Positions 36,701-48,700 of a DNA stretch of 64,000 nucleotides are shown in pieces (the first letter of the stretch is position 1; every line of letters begins with the position of its first letter). A model generated the notes under the pieces. That model saw only the letters and a program-made list of their open reading frames with translations. It searched no databases and had not been told where the DNA came from. The DNA lies in assembly GCF_037975245.1 (NCBI RefSeq), contig NC_092562.1, positions 15,614,021-15,678,020 on the forward strand. The letters run 5' to 3'. This DNA comes from Apostichopus japonicus. Taxonomy: Eukaryota > Echinodermata > Holothuroidea > Aspidochirotida > Stichopodidae. A program made the position numbers and the translations under genes.

Positions 36701-39700
36701 ACTCAGATACCTTTGTTCTGTATCTGTGTCACAGATCTTTTTGGTATTTGCCCCACCTCCCCTTCTTCCACCATCCCCTCCCCCCCCCCCACCCACACAT
36801 CCATTTCCTTAATTTATAAGCTGTCAAATATCTTTAGCTTTAAACAAATTTTTCATTTGTAGGTAAGTAATAGTTGAAAAGTTTGCAATCACTGGCAATT
36901 ATTTATCATGATATCACTAAATTATCATACAACATAACAAAAAATTCCTGATTCTAGTACACTTTGCCTCTACATACCATTCATTTATTGTAAATGTGTT
37001 TGTCTGACCCTTAACTTATAATTTCACAATCATTTGTTCATTTTTTCCAAAGTAACTCAGCCAAATGTTTATATTTGTTTGTCCTATCTTGGAATTTTAT
37101 TCATGAATATTATAGCATTGTGTTTGTTTTCTCCATTATGATATCCTGTGTGTGTTGCCATTTGAGTAAAACAAAATTCCACCAACTTGCTTACATTCTC
37201 ATGTGCTCGGAGCCCAAGTTGTGGCAGTAAGAAAAATCATAGTTACTTCACTCATCTCTTACCTATCACCATTCTACACATGCGCTCAAATCTAGCTAAC
37301 AGATTGCACTGCCCACATCCCCCTCCCCCCCCCCTCATTGACCTATTTCAGAGTTAATGCCCACATTCTCCCACCCTACCATTCTCAAGGCTTACAACTA
37401 TAATTCCATTGTAATTAGCAATCCACTAGAATCTTGTTGGGTTTAAACTTTTGGCAAAGTTCCTGAAATCAATGAGGACCTGAGTTTAAGTTAACATATT
37501 GATATGTGGACAGTAGTGTTGTACTCTGCATTATGTTCTAGGCTTGTTGTACCTCTTGAATTCAAGTTTGGGTACACTGTAGACCCCGAGTGTACTATGC
37601 AGTGAGGTGTGCAGAATTCAGTAATGGTATAAGTAGACATAGAATTAAAGTCATGGATTTTTACCAGTCACTGAATTCACCATCAATACATGTTGCTATT
37701 TGTCATGATCTTTTATCAGCTGCATTTCACCTACAATCATACTTTTCTTGAAATTTTGAAATGTTTTTGAACTTATATATATTCATTAGATGAAGCGACT
37801 ATTTTTCATGTTCTTTCAGTTTCTAGAAACATGCATTTTGTGAAATTTGAAATATGAAAGAAGAAAACATGTTTAAATTGAATTGAATATTCATGAGATG
37901 ATATGAGAATAGAATAAATAGCCTTTTCAATAGAAACATTACTCAAATTAATTATTAAAAGAACATATTGCAGAGAACGATAAAATCAATATCAGAGACG
38001 ACATTAATCATGGCCCTTACATGTGTTTTCAGAAGAATGCGCGTATACTGTGCCCCCTTTTCGAACTCACATCAGTTTATCAGAGATTATTTCTTATGAA
38101 CTATCACTTAGTACCATTTAGTTGTGACTGCGATGAGTTAAAGGTTGCTTCTTAATATGTGAGAATTTTAAAGAAAAGTAAAGTAAAATTGGTTGGTTCA
38201 AACATGAAATTCCCCTGAAATTTTAGTGATGTGTGTAGAAAGTCTTTTGCTTGCTTCCCTCTCCTTCCCAATCATTGTCCTCTCCACTGCAATCTCTCTC
38301 TGCCATCTCCCGCCCCCCCCCCACCCTCCATGTAATTAATAACTAAAAAAACAAAGTGACTAAAGCAGTATTTGTCTAGGGTAGCTCTTTTTTGGGGTGG
38401 GGGAGATTGGCAGGGGTGTGGAGGGGATCAAAGGTAACAGCTGTTAACTATACTGTAGCTGTGTATATATATATTCAAAGTACATTATTGGATAACAGTG
38501 GAAACAGAAAATTACATATTAAACAGTTGGTTCGTAACTTGAAAGGGAATGTGCAAAATTTGGGAAATTTTTAGAGAAGAAATAGACGTTGGGGTTTGGA
38601 AGGGGAGGTGGAGGGGGGGAGGGCAGCGGACATTAAGTTTTGGTAAGTTTTTTGGTATACAGTTTTACCCCATTTTCACATGAGTCATAGTACAACTTTA
38701 CAAGACCTACACACCTGGTTTAATATCGTTTGTGCTGATTCTAATCGTGTACAGTTAAATGATCATGGAAATGTTATCTGAAAGATATACATTATTGTAT
38801 GATAAAAGGCAGTACGGTGCTTTTGAAATCCTTGACACCATGTTGCACTAATTGGGTGAGACTTTCAACAGGTGAGACTTTTTTTAAAGTTACCACATAA
38901 CGAATGTTACACTTCGTTACCCTCTGCAAGTACTGTACCTGTCCTTGAATTCAATGCATTTGTTTGCCAAAAAAATACAAAGATATGATCTTTACCACCT
39001 CAAAAGCCTTGTTTGAACAAAGTACAATGGAGTGGTTTGCTGAACAAACTTTGCTACGAAATAGGATTTTCAAGAAGGTACCAATACATCCCACTCCCAC
39101 AATACATAATACCTTATTGCCACTCCCCCCCTCCTCCCCCCCCCCCAAATGAAGATAAGAAACAATAAAGAGATCACCTGTATGGCCTGAAAAGATTGGT
39201 CATTTAAAAGTGATCAAAAAGTTTTAAAAATTGTTTCTAACTTCTCTCCTTGTTTGATCATGTGTAGAATCTCCTGTCTATATATAACAGTTGAGTTTAA
39301 GAAGTCTCAATAGAAGAGGTCTAAGGGTTGACCAGAAATCAATTTCTGACTAGGCTAAAGTGATTGGGATAACCCCCATATTACTTTGGCGATATATCAA
39401 GCCAGACCATTCTTTCATGAAATCTACTCCTTTGCATATTTAATCCTTTTTCATCATTTGTTGTTTTCTTACCCCAAAAAAATTCAGTACTCCCATCGGA
39501 CGAAAGCACGAACATTTACAAGAAACGGTGGACCAACTTCAAGAAGAGTTGTTTAGATTGGAGAGTCAGAAGGATGACTTCAAAATCAAAGCAGATTTAT
39601 TAGAAAGAGAATTGCAAGATGTTTTACAAAAGGTCAGTATCAAAAATATTAATATGGCTGACTTTGTTTTATTATTGTTAGAGTACTGTCTTATTTAGCT

Positions 39701-42700
39701 TTTGATGTACATAATCATAATCGGACAGTTACTTTTACGACGCTTAAGCGACCACCAATGTGGGAGAAGCCCGCAAGGGTCATTCAGGGCACCTCAGAGT
39801 TTGGGTTTGTCGTAAGGATATTGAAAACTACAACCTTCCTTTAGTTTTAAGTTAGTCTGTCCAATGGATCTGCTGTCAAGTCCAGTATACATACACCACC
39901 TTGTTATCTTAAAGGGCCGCCCCCGAATCTAGGAAAGAAAGCCTGTTTGAAAGCATCTTCACAAGATCTTTGAAATTTCCATCTTTTCGGATTTATATAC
40001 ATTCAACTTTCTCATGAAAATCAAATTAAATCAACTTATCTAATTTAGTCTGGGTTATTATTTTACAGGTACATGTATTCCTGGCTTAGTCAAATGTGAT
40101 ATTTTATTTTTTATGTGGTATTTTTCGATTTTTGGGGGGAGGGGGAGTGAGGGGGGAAAACTTTTATTTGTATTTTATTATTTATTTTTGTTAAATGAAC
40201 AAAAAAGTAATATTGTTACGCACGTCATGACTTTACTTGACAAAATCTTTGGCCGACATTGCTTTGCAACAATGATATAATTACTTTTAGCCAGCATTGA
40301 AAGTTAAGAGACCTCCAATTTTCTGTAAGTAGAATATTGCAGAACTATTTTTGAGTTGCTGGAAATGGATATTTATAGAAATGAAGTAACGTTGTTTGAA
40401 ATTGAAACAAGACCACCGTTGCATATCCTGCATTGAGCAACGAATGACGTGAATTAGTTATTAAGCATTCTTTAGATTATTTTCACACAATGGGATATTG
40501 TCGTAATACCCAATGGTCACAGCGAGTGAGTCATGAGGATTTCAGTGTGCAGTGTGTATTAAGATTGCTTGCAGGTATTTTGTGATAAAAAGTAGTAGTA
40601 CTTTTTGTTTCACTTTTCCTTCGCTCTGTTTTTTCAAATGCCACCATCTCTTGAAATGATTCTCACCTGAGGAAAAATAAAACAAAAGAAAAAAGGGTGG
40701 CACTATACCAAAACTGAAAGTTGGATATATATCATCTATAGTGCAACCAGTTGATTGCAGATTTGGAACACTACAAAACTACATTGATTAAGTTTCCTTG
40801 ATCAACTAATTAATCACTAAATGTAACATTTAGTAAATTAAAACTGGAAATAATGTTCATACGTACCTCTGTTGTTGTTATTTTTTAATTTTTTTTAACC
40901 TCAAGCAGTTTTGCAACAATTTAATATATGCAACTTTTGACAAGAAAGTTCCAGCTGAAATCAATCAAATTGTTGTGTAAATATTAATATTAAGTTTCTC
41001 TGTAAAAGTTTTCATATTTTGTCATTGTTCGTATTTTTTTAATTTTTTTTTTTTCGAGGGTGTCCTTCATCCTTTTTCACAGAATGAACAATTAATTGCC
41101 TTAAATGTAGCATTCAAAAAATTAATCAATAATCACATGAAAATTTTCATACGTAACTTTGTTTTCTCTTGATCAGGTTTGCAACAAGTTAATTAAAATG
41201 TAAATCTTGACAAGAAAACTGCTGCTGAATTCAATCAAATTATTATGGTCTTAAGTTGTTTTTCTGTAAAAGATTTTTATACTTTTTACATTTTTGTTTG
41301 ATCCTTTTCACAGAATGAACAATTAAGTGCCTTAGCAGAAGAAGCCAGAGCTTTGAAGGATGAGATGGATATTTTAAGACATTCTGCAGACAAAGTCAGT
41401 AAATATGAAGCCACTATCGATAGTTACAAGAAGAAACTAGATGATCTGAGTGACCTTAGGAAACAGGTGAAAATATTGGAGGATAAGAATACCATGTACA
41501 TGCAGAACACGGTGGAACTGGAAGAGGTGAGTGCCTAGGGAGCAAAAACATCTAGTAATAACAACATGAGGGTGTCCACACATGAGGGTATCCACACATG
41601 AGGGTATCCGCACATGAGGGTATCCGCACATGAGGGTATCCACACATAAGGGTACCATATAAGAATACCATGTACATGCAGAAAATAGTGGAACTGGAAG
41701 AGGTGAGTGCCTAGGGAGCACACCACTGCTTGTAATAACAACATGAGGGTATCCACACATGAGGGTATCCACACATGAGGGTATCCATGCATGAGAGTAT
41801 CCACACATGAGAGTATCCACATATGAGGGTGTATTCATACATGAGGGTTTCCACACATGAGGGTATCCACACAGTCGTATGTATACCAGTGTCGGGTACT
41901 CAGAAAGCCTAGAGGTAGCAAACACTGCTTGTAATAAAAACATGAGGGGATCCACACATGAGGGTATCCACACATGAGGGTATCCACATATGAGGGTATC
42001 CACACAGCAGTTGTATCCACATATGAGGGTATCCACACAGTCGGAGTGGTATGCATTCCACTGTCGGGAAAATTCGTGAGTACGTAAGACAGTTTGGTAC
42101 TCTGGGAAACTCGGTTGTAATCTGTAGCTTTTCCTGGGGAGGGGGGAGGGATAAAAAATGTGGTATTCGTATCTGCATAGCATCACAGAGTATTTGGCAA
42201 TCTTATTTTAGACAAAATTAATACAATGGGAGGAGCAAGATACTGTGGCTTCTAACTGGCTGCCCCCCAAAATGGCAATATAGGGATCGTCACCAAGTAA
42301 GGGCTGGATAGCTCAGATGGTAGAGGGCTGGACTTGTAACCAGGTTCTAGCCATAAATGTCTTTGCTCTATTCCATTGTCTAAACATTCTAAGTCAGTTT
42401 TCCGTACTTGTTTACTTTAAAATTAATAAAATTAATACAATTCAATATTTTTATATTTCTTCTATCAAAGTATGAGACACAAAGACAGTTTGTAACTGTA
42501 CCTTATACTGTAGCTTATATATTTTTAAACTGTGGACTGCAACTTCCAGAATTTCCCTCAGTTATTTATAAGTGTAGTTATATACACTATATTTCTAACA
42601 GACGGTTTTATTTGAAATATTGAAAAAAACATCAGTTCCCGGAATATTTTGTATCCGTTAATAAGTGAAGTAATGTATGCTATGGGTGTTCCTTTGTTGA

Positions 42701-45700
42701 TGCTTTTATTGGTATTTTTTGGGGGGCGGTTAACAGGAGCTGAAGAAAGCCAATTCCATGAAAGCACAACTTGATGCATACAAGAAGCAGGTCCATGAGT
42801 TACATTCAAATGTATCGGAGGAGACGAGGCGAGCAGACAAGCACGAGTTTGAAGTCAAGAGGTTGCAGGAGAAGATGGCACAAGTGCAAAATGAGAAAGA
42901 GGTACGTGAACGCTGAGGAAGTGAGGTTAAATACAACCTCAAGAGGTTCTGACTGGCTAGCATATAGAACTAAAAGATGGTACAAGTTGGTAGCATTTGA
43001 AATAAATATAGTTGGTAATGTACGAATTGCTAAGAAAGTGAAAAACAGGTTTTTACTGATTAGCTTATAAATATATAAAATGAGAAATGTTGATTGATAT
43101 GATAGTAAGTATTGTGTTTATGGTTACAAGTGAAGATTTTGGTGCAAAGTGAACACTTATGTGAACACTGAAGTAAGGAAGTGATAAACATTCCTCACAA
43201 GGGTCTGAAATCTGTGGAAGCTTTTCATAAAATTGTTTAGATAACAAGATAATATCTTATCAAAAATCAGAAAAATGTTGGATTGCTCAGTTGCTTTAAC
43301 AATGATGAATTGAAGAGATATTGTTGACTTATTGGGGCAAAGTTTTCTTATGTTGATGACACTTTTAAGCTTCCATAGAAATCATGAATTAAACTGACTA
43401 GCATGTAAAACAGTAAATGAGCGGCAAAATGCTCTAAAGTTGAAATAATATAGGTGGTTATGTTCCATTTCTAACAATAATGTAACAATAACAGTAATGT
43501 AACAATGATGTAACAGTGTAGTTCATTGAGTCATTGGTAATGCTAACATGCACAACGTGTGTGCTACACATTATACCAAAATGTCATGATTGCGATAGGA
43601 CAGCGACGCTGCTGTTATGTATCTCCCCATAGCGTGCTTTACATCGCACAATCGTCATATCGTCATAAATATATTTATTAGTTACATTGAAAAAAGCATC
43701 ACATTATTTGTGAATATTAATTACCTTGGGTCCATGTTGATACAAATATAAGAATTGAATATAGATATATAATATATTATAACTTACAGCATGTTTTTAC
43801 TCAAGTTTCACACCTGTGCGGGAATCATCAACTGAACGCAAACAATCATATGACCTTATATCTCTCAAGCACAGCTGGTAGGTCTGTTACCATGGCGACA
43901 CTTTGAGATGAGCTCAGTTTTGTTACATATATATACTGTATATATATATATTTAATTTTGATTGTTTTAATTTTTGCTTGCAGAGACTTCAAGCAGAGAG
44001 AGATACCCTGAAGGAGACTAACGAGGAGCTGACCCTGAACCAGTTACACGGATCAGCTATGAGTATGGAGGAACCAGGAAGTCCAAGAAGCCCCGATCGA
44101 TTCGGTTCACCAGGACTGTCAGACATGTTGTCACCGGAAATGAGGTTAGACGTCTAAAACATAAATTCAATATAAAGATGGATGTTGTGTTGAAGCATCT
44201 GTTTTGAGCTTAGTGCTACAAATTAATTAATATATATTGTATTTTCATCACTTTTGATGATGAGAGAATTGATGCTGTATTAGCTGTAAGTGCAACCAGT
44301 TGCTTTGAAACTGTATTTGCCTAGAACTTTCTGCCATCCATACTTGACTATCAGCTGGTTTTTAAGTTAAAAACTAAGTTTACTTTTGGACCATTTTGAT
44401 TTTTCATTTTCTTAAGAAGAGACTTCAAAGGTTTGCAAATATTAAAGCAAAGATTACATTTAAATTTTTACATTTTTTGGGGGGGGGGGGGGTTAACCAA
44501 TGATGCGTGAATATTTCACAGGTTGGTAAAGGGTAACACACACTCACAGTGAAACACAGAATGCTGTGTTAAGCAGTTGTTGTACAACACATCAGTCTAA
44601 ATAAAATATATGCATTATCTTAGATCACATTTGACGGAGAGAAATTATTCTGTAAATTCAATCAGCTGTGTTTCATATTTGTGGGTGAAGAAGAGTTCTT
44701 AATTGTATACCATATCATTGATACACAACCCAGTACCGACAAGAAAACAAAAACCTGAAAGAAAACAAAATGTTGTTTTTTTTTTAAACTAAACTAATTT
44801 GCTTCTCCTTCCCTTTTTCTTTTTTTCAGAGAGAAAATGATTAGATTGCAACATGAAAATAAAATGCTTCAGATGAAAATGGGCGAAAATTCTGGTGAGA
44901 AAGCTGAGCTGCTCCAGAGTCTGCTAGATGATGCGAATGCCAGGAAGAATGAGCTAGAATCCGAGGCAAGGTAAGAGAGACTTGACTCGTTGGACGGCTC
45001 GATTAGTAAAGGAAAGGATCACTTGTCTCTCTGATTATAGGAGAGACAATAATAAAGATTACAGATAATAATTTCATTCCAGTTTTCAGTGAAACCGATG
45101 TTACATGCTTCCATCTGGATATGTTACGTTGTTGGTTTTGGTTGTTTCTGGTCAGGTCTGGTTCTATGGTTGAGTGGATAAAGCAGTGGCATTAGCAGCC
45201 ATGAAATCTAGCAATCTAGGAGGGTGTGGGTGGAGTCACTGACTGGCCAAAGCATGGTGGGGGTCTATATACAGGAGAAATCCACAGTTACCCCCCCCCC
45301 CCCATCAATTTCAACAAAATCCAAAATGTGCTCAAGCTGTGAATCGGATAAGCCACAAATAGACATGGATCGTAAGTTTTAAGCCTTTCGGCTTCTCCCA
45401 CATGCAGAAATAACAACCTTTCATTTTTCTGTTTCATAGGATATCAAATCAGAAAATAATGACATTGGAAGCAGAACTTGAAGAAATTAGTCAGAGGGAG
45501 GAGACAAAAGGACAATCAAACCTCATCACAGAGGTAAGAGTATCTGTAATATTATCATGCTTTCACCTAGCTGGTTTTCATTTATTTCTGGTAATAATGG
45601 ATGCTCAGCTAGCTCTTCAGGCACATAAGCTGTGTAGTATAATTGAATGATACTTGATCAAGTAGTTTAACCCAGTGGAGGATGTTGGCTGTATAGAAAG

Positions 45701-48700
45701 ATTGCAGTATACTTGATCAAGTAGTTTTATCCAGTGGAGGATATTGGCTGTATAGAAAGATTGCTGTAGACTTGATCAAGTAGTTTTACTCAGTGGTGGA
45801 TATTGGCTTTACAGAACAGTGCAGTAGACTTGATCAAGTAGTTTTATCCAACTCTGAGTTAACAGTCTGTTTCCATTAATAGCATCACTTATAAAAAATG
45901 ACTAGTCAGAGTGTGATGTTGTAGTTGGCTTTTTTTGTGTGATTGTTGAAATCTTTTAGAAATTTTAGGAAAATTTGTTGTAAATCGGTTTTAGGATATA
46001 TTAACAAGGAGATGTTTCTTCTATGGCCTAACACGCTGCTTCTTTACCCTCGCTTGTCTCCTCCCATTGAATAAGGAATTGAATTATTCTCTGCCATTTT
46101 TTCACAATGTAAAATATGAAATAATTCCTTCAACCAACACTCTAATATGGTCAATAGCAGGAAGATAACTTCCAACTGGCAATCATAATAATAATAATTA
46201 AGCAAACAATTTCTATAGTGGTGAAAGTCTTAGTGAACTAAACACAACTCGAGGATGGAAATATTATACTCTTTTTTTTTTTACAAAAAAGGAGAAAAAG
46301 GTAGTTTTTCTCCTTTATTCCTCTGAAGTTGAATGCAGCAAACCTAATCATATTATGACCAGGAATGTTAACAATTTGCATGTTCTCTAGTGTTTTGCCA
46401 ACTCTTATACAATTTGAGATATTCCAAACATATTGCCAACTTTTTCTCTATACTGTCATGCCGGCTTCATTGTGTAGTAGTTATCATGGTAATCTTAGAT
46501 ATTTTAACCATTTTTCATATCTTTTCTATTAGGTTAGATCTAATAATTAATTGTAGATGGGTTATTTTGTATCTTATATCTGGGTGTGTTTAGCCTATAT
46601 AACTTATATAGAACAGCATTGAACTGTGTTATTATTATGATTATTCACTTCATTTTGCTAACACATGGTTGCTGTTTTTTTTTCCTTCTTCAAAATAATC
46701 AATGTTGCACTCAAATGTGGGTCACTTAAACCAATCGATCTCTAAGAATGCACCCAAGCAAGCTGTGTTTGTGTTTCTGGGGGGTGGGTGGGGTGGGGGA
46801 GGGCTGTTTAATAAACAAAATGAGCTCTCTCCTTCTCTGCAAAAGAAAGTTTTTTTTATATTGTATTGAACAATATTTCACAGTACCAAAGTTAAAATTT
46901 CAAAAAACAGCAGAAAACTATAAAAGAAAATTAAAATACGTAAATTTTGACTGTGTATTAAAAAAGTGCCCTCTGGAATACAAGTCATGTGTCCCTCAGA
47001 AAGAAAAAGGAAATTGATTTTGCTTTTCTTGTCTTCGCACTGTGACTATTAAATCTAAAGTCAATTTGTCTGTGTCAAAATCTTTTCTCATTTGTTTACA
47101 ATACTCAAATCACTTTATGAAAAGCATCTGGGTTTTTTTCCCTTCTTTTTCTCACTGTCATATCAGCTTTATTATTTTCCTGTGATTTCTTGAACTAGAA
47201 ATGTTCAGTCTGGTTTTGATTTAACACCGGGTCTTTGCAATGCACATCTCAATGCAGCTGTAAGAATGTTGTCCGAAAGATCTCCAATACTTGTAGGATT
47301 ATTAAATATTCGAGAGAAATTGCTCAGCTTAGACGATGGGGAAGGAGGGGGAAAGGTAATAAGGGGGGGGAGGGGGGATGGTGTAAAGCTGATATGGCCT
47401 TTGTGATTATTAAATGCTGGGGCATTCTTAGAGGATGTGTAGTTACTGATGACGGTGGATTTGTTGAGTTCAAAACTGATGTTTTACTGAAATCTGATCA
47501 TATCCCGATTTCTTCTCAGAGAAAGTGGTAGAAAGGGGGGGAAAAAGGAAATGGGTGGGAGGCAAAGGCAATTTTCATAGAGTAGAACTGAAGGGGGGGG
47601 TGGGAGGAAAAATCAGAATGACGAAAATACACTGGATTCACAGTTGTAGTGTGTATAACCTCAGGGACTCCACTTCCTGCAACGTGTTGTAATTGAGGAG
47701 CTTTTAAATATCGTGAAAAGTTTGTCTCACATCTGTAATCAAAGTCAATAGGTGTTAGTCAACTTCATACCATAAGCAGCAGCCTCAAAAAATGTTATCC
47801 ATCCAAAATGAAAAGTAATAGGATTTTTTATTATTTATTTGTTTATAAAAATAGGTTGTATTGTGGAGATTCACTTTTAAATTTGGTGCAATTTTTATAA
47901 TTTAAATAATTTTTTCCTGCCCAAATCTGAGACATTTAAGTATAAGGAAATTCTTAGAACCTGAGATATATGTTTCAAGCTTCCACCCACCAGTCTGTTT
48001 TGAACTCAACGTTTAATATATCCACGATAGATTGGTGTGTCTGTTTGTTGCTTTTTCTCAGCTATCTTCACGTTATCTCACTCTATAACCTACAGTCTCC
48101 CAGGAACAGGTTCAAAGATGGTGATGTTAAAAAGCTAGCTGCAGAGGTATTAAACAAACGCATAAGCAAACTGCATTTTGAGCTAATCGTTTTTATCTGC
48201 CGTGACCTCTTTTCTGTTTTCTTGTTTTTTTCTGTTGATTTGTGCACCACCACGCCAAACACCTTTCAACAATGTTTTCTAACGATCTTCCTTTTTCATG
48301 TTTTCGAAGTTGTTACATGTGGGTGTTCTACAAAGTTCTTTTTATGTTGGATTTCACAAACGTCTCAATTTAAGTGTCCACATGTTATCGATAAACCTCA
48401 GGGATGGTCCAGGGCTGGATGGCCACATTAGGGCCTTTGTGAGCTCTCTTTGTAACAAAAGTAGTTGTCCTTTGTAGTTATCTCTCTAATTACCTTTAGT
48501 ATTCAAAAAAAAAAAAAAATGAAAATAAAATCATGTTTTAGAACAAATACCTTTCTCAATCTGAATTAAAATTGTTTTCTTGCAATATAAGGAAATGCTA
48601 GCCACCCCTATGGGTGTGCACAGTATCAGATGTACAAGGGAATTCAAATCCAAATTGTTATGTTTTCTGTGGTTGAATCATTGCTCAACTGATAGAAAGT

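Larger units (their letters stand above)
32723..39487 (+). other. Hook intron 6
   Basis: 6.8 kb. Holds the foldback element, the 365-bp hAT element, the 30-nt candidate exon and several C/G homopolymer tracts. Confidence 0.75.

Noticed and set aside
41437-42186. 249-codon minus-strand ORF with repeated CGYPHVWIPSCVDT
   Set aside because: Translation of the 16-bp minisatellite and of antisense Hook exon 8; several frames are open for the same reason.
42301-42353. Possible tRNA-Thr gene
   Set aside because: D and anticodon arms are tRNA-like but the T arm and acceptor 3' half are absent, so it is called a SINE fragment.
47970-48431. 153-codon plus-strand ORF
   Set aside because: Most of the translation is hydrophobic and intron-like. 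Only the 51-nt inner piece with splice sites in the Hook phase was kept as a candidate.
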